A stretch of DNA of 64,000 nt from Hyalella azteca (lineage: Eukaryota > Arthropoda > Malacostraca > Amphipoda > Hyalellidae): the NCBI RefSeq assembly GCF_000764305.2, contig NW_025942305.1, positions 62,001-126,000 of the forward strand, read 5' to 3'. Under the pieces are notes generated by a model. The model saw nothing but the letters and a program-made list of their open reading frames with translations, was not told the DNA's origin and did no database searches. A program made the position numbers and the translations under genes. Below, in pieces: positions 21,520 to 33,500 of this stretch (position 1 is its first letter; each line of letters opens with the position of its first letter).

Positions 21520-24500
21520 GTATGTAATAATGACACAGGCAGTCATTGTTGATAACTATTATTACTTGAATTTTTTTCTTGCTAAATAATCATCTTTGAT
21601 GTTCCATGTTATGGAACAACCTGATGCTTTAACCTGATAGAAGAATATATATAACTGATTGTAAGAATTAAGTTACACTCATAACTCCTTATTTATTTTT
21701 AAAGTTTAAATGAAAGCATTTATTTTATAGTGGCTTTTATATAAATTTGCCAAACAGCAGTATGATAGTCAAAAATGCTCAAACATCTGTCAAATTATAT
21801 CTTTCAGTAGTTATGTGACAATTTATTACCAAATTTACCAGGGTTCTAAGTGCTTACCTTGTGAAGCAATAGACTTATCAGAAATAGTCTTGTGTATTTA
21901 TTAATTACAATGTCATAAATTGAACCTTCTAATTTTACTCCAACAAAATCCGTATGACTGTAAATGATATTTATATTGAAGTTTATTAAAACTATTAATT
22001 TTAGGTAGTATTATTTGTATTTATGTTTTGCCTCATTCCTCCATCATGTATGAGCAGTAGCAGTAGTAGTTAACCCTCTCATCTGCTTGCTTGTTGTGAA
22101 GCTAACCTCGAGTAAAGATGATGGAGGGGAGAGAAAAAGTCTTGTTTCAGGTGCAGACCAGTAACAAGCTAGCTGGTCTGTGTATGATGCAAGCAACATA
22201 AACTTTTGTTTCACTTTCCATCCTTGTCAACCGGTGTAGGCTAATACCCTTTAGGCTTCTCAACAACATTTACTTAGAAAATAGAAAATCTAATTTTTAC
22301 TGACACTTCTTGCCAAGTTTGCGGCTAGAAAAACGTGGCATGGAGTGTCTTAACAATTTTGGCAACACACTTGGCCACTCAATTTTTTTATATGCATACC
22401 AGAGCTTTGGTACAATGATTGGCATGCTTGCCTGACTTGAGAATTTGCTTTTAATTATGCTTGCTAATTAAAAGTGTAATCTATTGTATGTAATTGTATG
22501 TGTCTTCTACAGGCAGCACCCAGCACGGGGCCTGCTGCCCCTGGTGTACCAGGGCCTCTCACGCTGGCCTCTGAACCGCTTGCTCCAGTGCCTGGCCTCA
22601 AGTGAGTCATGCTGAACCACTTGAAGGAGAGGGTTTTGATACCAATTACCTCCAGGGATCAGGGCACCCATCTCACCACCCATACCCATCTCACCACCCA
22701 TGCCATCTTACCACTCATGCCCATCTTACCACCGATGCACATCTTACCACCCATACCCATCTTACCACCCATACCCATCTCACCACCCATACCCATCTTA
22801 CCACCCATACCCATCTTAACACTCATGCCCATCTTACCACCCATGCACATCTTACCACTCATGCCCATCTTACCACTCATGCCCATCTTACCACCCATAC
22901 CCACCTTACCACCCATGCCCATCTTACCACCCATGCCCATCTTAACACTCATGCCCATCTTACCACCCATGCACATCTTACCACTCATGCCCATCTTACC
23001 ACTCATGCCCATCTTACCACCCATGCCCATCTTACCACCCATACCCATCTTACCACCCATGCCCATCTTACCACCCACACCCATCTCACTACCCATGCCC
23101 ACCAGGGAGGAGGGCAACGTATATCTGCCGCGTCAGGAGGAGGGTGGGGAGCGGACCGTGACGTACATAGACCGCGTGAAGGAGCGTCAGCTGGTGGAGG
23201 ACGCGGAGGACGTGGACCTGACGGCGGCCATCCACGGCAACTGGACCATCGACAACGCCAAGTCCAGACTGCACATCTACTTCCAGCAGTGCCGCATGAA
23301 GGCGCCTGAGTTCAAGTTCTCCTCAGTGGGACCTGACCACAGCAAGTACGGCACTCGTGTCTACACTTAGTGTCTGAATGGGACTACTTAGTGGATAAGT
23401 GGGGCTACTTAGTGTCTAAATGGGACTACTTAGTGGATAAATGGGACTACTTAGTGTCTAAATGAGACTACCCATACTTATTGTCTAAATGAGACTACTT
23501 AGTTTCTAAATGAGACTACTTAGTGCCTAAATGGGACTACTTAGAGTTTAAATAGGACTACTTAGTGTCTAAATGAGACTACTTAGTGTCTAAATGGGAC
23601 TACTTAGTGTCTAAATGAGACTACTTAGTGCCTAAATGGGACTACTTAGAGTCTAAATGGGACTACTTAGTGTTTAAATGAGACTACTTAGTGTCTAAAT
23701 GAGACTACTTAGTGTCTAAATGAGACTACTTGTGCCTAAATGGGACTACTTAGAGTCTAAATGGGACTACTTAGTGTTTAAATGAGACTACTTAGTGTCT
23801 AAATGGGACTACTTAGTGTCTAAATGAGACTACTTAGTGCCTAAATGAGACTACTTAGTGCCTAAATGGGATTACTTAGAGTCTAAATAGGACTAATTAG
23901 TGTCCAAATGGGACTACTTAGTGTCTAAATAGGACTATTTAGTGCCCAAATGGGACTACTTAGCCTAAATGAGACTACTTAGTGCCTAAATGTGAATACT
24001 TAGTGTCTAAATAGGACTACTTAGTGTCTAAGTATTGACACAATTTCTTACTCACAGCACGAGCAGGTAAAGGGCACTGATATGCCCTTTAGGCTGACCA
24101 ATCTTTGTCGGAAAGTCCAACAGTCCAACACAAGGAAAAAAATGCATCTCTATTGTACAAAGTTTCAATCTTTTCTCTCAAGTGCGAATAACCTTTTGCC
24201 TACGCATATCAAGTTTCATCAATGATATTTCGTATCTCTATGACTCTTAATGAGATTTACCGTCTCTAGATAAACCCTTTGTCTGGTACTCAAGTTATTT
24301 GGACTGAAGAGACCAATGATATTAAACTGCAGTTAATGTACGCATGTAATCGTAGGCTTAGCGTGGTCCAGGAACTAGTTTATTAGTTTCTGAAACTGGT
24401 TTAACTAGTTAACTAGCTTAAATAGTTAACTAGCTTAACTAGTTTCATTGAACACTCGAAACTAGCGTTCTGTTGCTTCATGTGACGTTTCATTTTAGTT

Positions 24501-27500
24501 CACTTACGTTTTAATTTATTTCACTTATTAACTCAGTGTGTATGGCTAGAAGGACGTTAAGTCTCACACTATCAATGTTAGGTAACTTCATTATACTAGT
24601 ACTGTATGTCGTGCCGAAATCGCGGAATTGCCGATTCCATGGAATCGGCAGAATCAGCATTTCTTATTATAGGAATCTGGGGTTAGGTCAGTCAGCCAAG
24701 CTTGTTTAAATAGGTATTTAAATCTAAAGGAACTTGAGCGAACTTGACCTAACCTTTTCTAACTCCAACTTTCGATTTATGACGTAATTCTAACGTCCGA
24801 TTTCCTGAATCAGCAACGAAATGCCGATTCTTCAGATTCGGTAACTGGCTGCCGATTCCATAGAATCGGCAATTCCGCGATTTCGGCACGACATATACAA
24901 TGTACCGTAAAATGGGGTAACTTAGACCACTTTTATTTTTATAAATGATGCCATTTTTTTACTAGCTAAATTACACTTGAATTGAAACATGCAAAATACA
25001 GTTCTATACTCTAGCTTCACTCACCATAAATTGCTGGCTCCTGCCTCTCATAGTCTTTATGTAATTTCAAAAAAAGTGGTGGTCTTTGTTACCCCAGCTC
25101 TTGGGGTAACTTAGACCGGGTGGTAAAATCAATTATATTTTTTGCTAAAAACCCCGCCGGTCTAAGTTACCCCATTTTACGGTATTATACTGCCTGATAT
25201 AAATAAGACTTCGCTTATGATCAGTTCATGCAGGTAAGTGCCACAGTTCTCATGTTATGCTCGCCATTCTTGCTCAACGTATCACAACTTGAGGTGAAAT
25301 TACGTCCAACCACGTGAACTTAAGTAACTTTAATTACCATCTCATTTATTCGTAATAATTGCTCTCACTTGATTTATATTATAACTTTAATTACCATCTC
25401 ATTTATTCGTAATAATTGCTCTGATTTATATTATAATAGAGCATCGCAGCAGCAGTCAAGTCTCACAAAAAGAGATGAAATCTATTAAAAAAATCCACAA
25501 AAATTTTATTCTTTGTGTTCAAATTTGAGTTTTTTTATACAAGCACGTATATCAAATTCATGTATGTCCAGGGACTGACTTGTGAAGGCAGCTTGTGTTG
25601 AATATGGCTCTTAATGTTGAGTAAGATAGCGTGCGTTGAATAAGTCACCCTGCGTTGAATAGGGCAGCTCGTATTGAGTAGCAAGACAGCTTATGTTGAC
25701 TAAGTCACTCTGTGCCATAAGTCACTCTGTGCCACAAGTCACTCTGTGCCATAAGTCACTCTGTGTTGAATATAGCTTATATTGAGTAGTAAGACAGTTT
25801 ATGTTGACTAAGTCACTCTGTGCCACAAGTCACTCTGTGCCATAAGTCACTCTGTGTTGAATATAGCTTATATTGAGTAGTAAGACAGTTTATGTTGAGT
25901 AAGTCAGCCAGTATATCAGACGTCACCACCAGCAGGAGGGAGAACACGGCTCCCCTCATCTTCTGCAGGGCACCGGGGGGCTCATCCCCCCCTGCGGGTG
26001 TGGCCCCCCGCTGACCCTCACCTCAGGGCCCACACACGTGGCCTGGGCCCTGGAAATGGTTCCTCACGGTTCGATTTCTTGAATTATTTCTTGCCAGAAC
26101 AAGGGCACAAGAACTGATTTTAAACAGTCTAAAAGTTATTAAATTAAATCTAAGAACTAGGCAAGTACTTATAGTTAAAAAAATATCTCTTGAAAGGTCG
26201 TGAATAGTTCTGAATTGATGATAGTATGTAAATTAAAGAACTGTAATAGAAAAGAACTGTAAAGTAAAGAGCTGTACCTATATTAGCTACTAATAACTGG
26301 ACTGAAAAACTATTAACTACGGGAGATAAATAAACTCAGATCTGACTGAATACCTGAATTATCTGCGATAATAGAAAATTTTGGCTAATGCCGGAGCACG
26401 AGTTAAAAAAATCACTTATAACATACAGAAAATAAGCCCGTTCTGATATACCCAGCACCATTACATGCTTGGTTCAAGTTCTGCAGTAGAACTTCTTCCA
26501 AGCAGCCTCGTATATTCTCTGGACCTGAGGAACTATTTCCAGGACCTGTGCATTTCTTTGCTGTTAAACTCGTCAGCGATGCCGCCATGCCACTGAACAA
26601 ACATTGATCAATTTGAATATTTATTGCAAACAATAGCTGCCGAAGAATTGATATTTGATTTGAATTAACATTTCACCTGTGCATGGTTTACTGGTCAGTA
26701 CTATGCATGATGGCGTTCTTGACGACAAGGGTTACCAGATGTGCCTGTTTGTGGCCAAATTCGCTTACTTGGGCCTTTTTCCAATTGAGGAGTTTGAAAA
26801 TTAATGTAACTTTTGAATTCAAAAAATCATCGAACTTGAATTGTGGCCATTTTTGGCCTTTTAAATTAATATAACTTTTGAATTCGAAAAATCATTGAAG
26901 CTGAATTGTGGCCATTTTTGGCCTTTTTGAAAGCTGATTATGTCATTCGTGGCCCCTTTGGCTGTTTTAGCATTTTTTGTAAGTTGATTTGGCCGTTTTG
27001 TGGCATCTGGCAACCCTAACATGCGTTGAGGTTCCCTCGTGTCAACCATTGAGCCGTGTTCTTCCTCCAGCGTATGTGCGTCAGACGCTGCTCCCACACT
27101 GCCGCTACACGCCCCCATGGTGAGTCGTGAGTAGTTTCATCAGCTCGATTTATTGGGTGATCGTCTAAATATTTTAATAAACATTCTCGATTAAATAGCT
27201 CATCTCGATTTGTTGGGCGATCGTCTTGATATTTCAATGAATATTCTTGATTGAATAAGTCATCATAAATTTTTATAGGGCAATCGTCTAGATTTTTAAA
27301 TATTCTCGATTAAACAAGTCATCATCTCAAGTTTTTGGGCATATAGATTTTTCAATAAACATTCTTGATTAAATAAGTCATCATCTCAATTTTATTTTGC
27401 AATCGTCTAGATATTTAACTGAATATTCTCGATTAAACCATTCATCATTTTGATTCAGTATTTAGTAAGCAATCATCCTTATTTAATCATCATTTATGTC

Positions 27501-30500
27501 TGTTTATGAAGCAAAACTATTGATAAGCAAAATATTTATACATTAAATTAAGAATCTCTATTTAATAAACGGTTATCTTGAGTTTCATATCGGCAGATAT
27601 TGGCATGAATGTGCTGTTGCCATTTAAAAAGACAACCATACTTTAGTTTTCATAAACATTTGATTTGATTCATGTCATTGAAGAGACGAGTTGTAATCTT
27701 AAAACTAATTTTGCTCAGACAAATATTAGACTGGGTATTCGAAGAGCATTTCGCTCACCCTGGTCTAGCAGTTATTATAGCAGCCTCATTACAACACGCT
27801 TGCACCTGTTGCATGCTAGACTCATTATAACTCAGTTAATGTTCATTTCAGCAGTGCAGCAAACTGCTAATCGTGGACATTTTAGCGAAAATTGTTATAT
27901 CTAAATGTCTTGTTATTAAATAATTTTAATATCTTGTTATGCATATAAGCAGCACGGTACGTGCAAACCCGTAGGCCATTATTGCCCATTTAAGCCATTA
28001 GTTTGAGTAAAAACATGACTGAAGCAGCATTTTTCACTCTTACTCTTGATTAAGACAAAAATTTGAGAATGTGAAGCATCTCAAACCAAGAAATAAGAAT
28101 TTTTATCATCGGTTTGCTTAAATCGTAAGTTTACAATAAGCTTAAAGCCAAGAAAATGCAATATAAATTTTCATATTTTCATCGAAATTGTTTCAGTATC
28201 CAGCATCTTTGTTTCAACAAAAATTTACATGATTTCTAGCACAATCAATATACCTAGTCAAATTTACACAAAAAACTTGAGAACTCAATACCAAAATTGT
28301 TCCATTTATGTAAACAAATTATCATTCATAATTGATTACATTAGTATTTCTTGAACTAATTTTGGAGATGTTCTCCCAAAGGTTATCTATGAAGACTTGC
28401 TAAATCCACTTGACGTTTTCTCTTCTTTCCAATTATCGGCTGAACAAATAATTCTTTGAAATTATTGGCTCCGAATGCTGAACACCTTTTACCATGTTAT
28501 TAATAAACTTAGTATTACGCTCTATAGAATATTATTGTTGTTATTTACGTGTTTTAATTGATGTGAATGTCCCATAGGAGCTTCGTGGCAGAGATGAGCT
28601 TCTTCGTCAACAGTCTTGGCAGACGTAAGTCATTCTCTAGCAGACAAGGAGACTAAGTCATTCTCTAGCAGACGATGAGACTAAGTCATTCTCTGGCAGA
28701 CGATGAGACTAAGTCATTCTCTGGCAGACGATGAGACTAAGTCATTCTCTGGCAGACGATGAGACTAAGTCATTCTCTGGCAGACGATGAGACTAAGTCA
28801 TTCTCTGGCAGACGATGAGACTAAGTCATTCTCTGGCAGACGATGAGACTAAGTCATTCTCTGGCAGACGATGAGACTAAGTCATTCTCTGGCAGACGAT
28901 GAGACTAAGTCATTCTCTGGCAGATGATGAGACTCAGTCACTCACTAGCAGACGATGAGACTTAGGGCCGGGAACACATCACACCTCCAGGCATATGCCA
29001 GTCACGGTCCAGTCCAATATTCTATAATGCATTTCCAGAGAAGCATTCACACCAGAAGCACGGCAGGTGCCTGCACGGCTGGTGTGAATGCACGTTTAGA
29101 AATGCTTTAAATAATATTAGACCAGCATATGCTTGGCACGGGCCTGGCGGTATGGTGTGATCCCTGCCTTGATGCGCGGGATGGATCTTAATCACCATCA
29201 AATGGGCCTTTAAGTCTGCAATTAATCTGCAGTTCTTTACGCGTCTTACATTATTCATTTAGGTACTGTTCCTTCTGCTAAAAACTCATGCAAAGATCTG
29301 TTTTATTCATCTCCCATACTGTTACGACTGTTGAGGTATTAAATAAGTAACCTTAGATTAAATGCGTGTGTATAGGCGCGTTGAATTTTATAACAATTGT
29401 TGATGTTAATAAGCTGTCTCGTATAACAAACTTGGCTGAATTATCTCCCCTAGGTGGAATAAACATTTCATCACGATCTTTAATATAAGTACTAGATCCT
29501 ACTTACACTCAAGTTTGTCCCTACTTACACTCAAGTTTGCCCCTACTTACACATTATTTTCTCCCTACTTACACTCAAGTTTGTCCCTATTTACAGATGT
29601 GAGTGGCCGCGAGACAGGCTCCAACAAACGTCAGGCCAGCCAGAGCTGCGCGCTGTCGCTGGTACGGCAGCTCTATCACCTGAACGTGATCGAGGCGTTC
29701 ACGGGCTCCCTCAAGCAGAAGAAAGAAGGCGACGACATCAAGCCTTATCCTGTCAACCTCAGCCACGAGCTCTGCCAGCAGATCGATGCTACGCTCGAAA
29801 TGTGCAACGTCCAGCCTGTGACTGTCGTGAGTCGTGTTTGTATAGTCTGTGGCTGTTGTTAGTTGTCGTGCAGCCTGTGGCTGTCGTGAGTCGTGTTCTT
29901 GCAGCCTGTGACTGTCGTGAGTCGTGTTCCTGCAGCCTGTGGCTGTCGTGAGTCGGGTTTGCATAGTCTGAGGCTGTCGTGAGTCATATTCGTGCAGCTT
30001 GTGGCTGTCGTGAGTTCTGTTCGTTTAGCCTTGGGCTGTCGTACTCGTGCCACGTCCAGCCCGCTACTGTCGTGCGCGACATTCAGCATCTGTCATTATT
30101 GTGAAGAACCTGGCGAGTCTCATTCTTTGAATTGTCTTCGTGCAAGGAAATTTTGAATTAATTTTCTTTTTTCATTATGTTTTCTGTCTGTTGTGGGTTG
30201 CATGGAACGCTTTATATTTGCATTTGAAGAAACCAATATGCAGAGATGGTGTTATCTTTTTCTTTATTGCTGATATTATCTATAATTTAGTGTTTGATAT
30301 TATTTGCCAGTGTAGTGGCAGTACCGTGGTTCTTCAAACTTGAAGTTGCTTAAACCTCAAACTTGAAGTTGCTTAAACCTAAAATTGGCCCGCTGCCAAT
30401 TTTGGGACATATTTCTGAGTGTATGCCTGTTTTTACAGACGGGCCCGCTGCCCTCGGACGGGTCTGGCCTGTCGCTGCTGAGCTCCGTGCAGCTCGCCGC

Positions 30501-33500
30501 CTACGAGGAGTCTGCTGCCCCCCAGCAGGGAGGCATCGTGTCTTGGTGTCCCCCACAGCAGAACTGGAACCCCTGGCTTAACTGCAACATCGACGAGGGA
30601 CCGCTGGCTGAGGTGGGGCGTGACTTCGATCTCATGTTGAAGTAACGTTGATGTGACGTTGAAACAATGTTGATGATCATCTCATGTTGATGCCTTTGGC
30701 TGCCCTATGCATTTGGCTGCTTTGATGCTTTTGGCTGCTCTGATGCCTTTGGCTGCTCTGATGCCTTTAGCTACCCTGATGCCTTTGGCTGCCCTGATGT
30801 CCTCTAAATGGTCGCTGATACTAAACAGGCCGCGTGTTCTGGCTTGACCTCAAGCTAAACTTCCAATTCTTTTTCTTCACACGAACATCACAATGTTTTA
30901 TCAGATACGTCAAATGTAACATAAATCTGTATTGGAATATTTGTAAAGGTTTTATTTAAATGTACTTTGTTGGCCGGCAGGCTGACCTGGACCAGCTGAG
31001 CGAGTCTCTGCTATCAGAGCGGCAGCAGCGGCTGCAGACAGACGAGGTCCTGCAGCAGCTCCTGCAGGAGCGCGGCAGCCTGCCCGTCTACGCCAAGAAG
31101 CTCGACATCCTCGCCGCTATCAGGGACAACCCCGTCACCATCATCCGTGGCAACACGGGCTGTGGCAAGACTACGCAGGTGGGGGCGCATGTGGTGCTTG
31201 TCCTCATTTTTATGAGTGTAATAGTATCAATCCCGTCACCATCATCCGCGGCAACACGGGCTGTGGCAAGACCACGCAGGTGGGGGTGCATGTGGTCCTT
31301 GTCCTTGTTTTTATGAGTGTAATAGGTAGTATGAACGCCGTCACCATCATACTAGGACAGACCACGAAGGTGTGGGGTGCATGTGGTCCTTGTCCTCATT
31401 TTTATGAGTGTAATAGTTATTACCAATGCCGTCACCTCATGTACATGTGATGCTTGCGCGTGCTAGTTAAGTGCTAGTGCCAGTAAAATGTTATACATTG
31501 GCAGTATTTGTTCCCTGTAGCGTGCATCATCTTGAAAAATTCGGCAGCTTCCCATAGGAAAGTCTCTAAAACTTACGTTATATACAGGTTAAAAAAATGA
31601 TTAATTGGCATCATATAATAAGTACAGTCACTACTTATTTGTACTCAGAAGTACTGTACATATCTCTGGTGTGTCAGTAGTACTCAGTTGAACAAGACTA
31701 CCTGCAGGTGTGCCAGTAACAAGACTGTACATGCAGGTGTGCCAGTAGTACAAGACTGTACGTGCAGGTGTGCCAGTAGTACAAGACTGTACCTGCAGGT
31801 GTGCCAGTAGTACAAGACTGTACCTGCAGGTGTGCCAGTAGTACAAGACTGTACCTGCAGGTGTGCCAGTAGTACAAGACTGTACGTGCAGGTGTGCCAG
31901 TAACAAGACTGTACCTGCAGGTGTGCCAGTACCTGCTCGACGACTGTATAGAGTCAGGCGCGGGTGCTCACTGCAACGTCGTCGTGACGCAGCCTCGTCG
32001 CATCTCCGCCGTCGCCGTCGCCGACCGCGTCGCTGCCGAGCGCGGCGAGGAGCTGGGCCAGTCCATCGGCTACTCCGTCAGGTGATGGCTCACTTATCTG
32101 TTTATATCGTGCTTATTATCCGTTCATGTTGTGCTTATCATCCGTTCATATCGTGCTTATCATCCGTTCATATCGTGCTTGTCATCTGTTCATGTTCATG
32201 TTCTTGTCGTGCTTGTCATCCGTTCATATCAAGGTTTATCATCCGTTCATATCATGGATGAATACCTACGATGATATCCTAATAACCAAAACGCTATATG
32301 TCGAAGGTCTCATATCCCCCTCCCGCGAGTTGCATCCTCAGGTCATTTAAAGTAGGTATCAATTGTTTCACAAGGAATAGTATAATGTATTTAGTTCGTT
32401 TTTTTACTTTGTTGCTACAAATTATTAATTTATCCACTTTTGGAATTCTGTTTTTATATAAATATATAATAATGTGCAGATTTGAGAGCGCGTTGCCACG
32501 ACCGTACGGCAGCGTCCTGTTCTGCACGGTGGGCGTCCTGCTGCGCCGTCTCGAGGGAGGCCTACGCGGCGTGTCTCACGTCATCGTCGACGAGATCCAC
32601 GAGCGCGACATTAACACTGACTTTGTCCTCATCGTCCTTAGGGATATGGTGCGTGCCTCATCGTCCTTAGGGATATGGTGCGTGCCTCATCGTCCTTAGG
32701 GATATGGTGCGTGGTCAAACTGTTGTGATGTGGTGCGTGGTCACCATACTGTTGTGATGTGGTGCGTGGTCACCACACTGTCGTGCTCAGGGATGTGGTG
32801 CGTGGTCACCACACTGTTGTGATGTGATGCGTGGTCACCACACTGTCGTAGTCTGTATTGGGTTGAAGCTTCAAAAGAATCTTAAATTTTTACAATTGCA
32901 ATGGTTGATAGAATCTTTAACTTCACTTTATAGCAGCTTTTTTCTGTGCGATTTTAAGGACTGTGCTTTGATTTTCTGGTCCTTAATTGTTATTTTGTGC
33001 TGTGTTGTGGACGTTCTAATTGTTCTGCTGTGCTGTGTTGTGGACGTTAGAATTTTTGTCATATACTTTTCCTTATATTGTATATTTGAGGAAAGGATAT
33101 TATATTTATTTATATGACCCTGACCTGTTTATGACCTGCCATCTAACCTGTTAATAACCTGTTCCCTAATTATGATCTCTTGCCTGTGTGACCTGTTCTC
33201 TGTTTATGTCCTTTTTTGATTAGTTTATACCTGTTTATAACCTGTTGCCTCTGAAACAGGTGCGTGCGTTCCCTGACCTGCGCGTGGTGCTGATGTCGGC
33301 CACTATCGACATCTCACTTTTCCACGACTACTTTGGCAACCCTGCGGTGGTGGAGGTCGAGGGCCGCTCCTTCCCCGTCACCCACTACTTCCTCGAGGAC
33401 TTCATCGAGATGACGGCCTTCGTGCCCACGCCTGACAACCGCAAGAAGTCCAAGTCTAGGGTCAGCTTACTTCTCTATTTGTCTCTAGTGCCGTCTCTTC

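Noticed and set aside
22602..23309. 235- and 253-codon plus-strand ORFs of [10 protein letters not shown] / [10 protein letters not shown] repeats
   Set aside because: These are readings through the minisatellite into exon 4. Only the part after 23,105 matches DHX9, and phase agreement with exon 3 shows the array is intronic.
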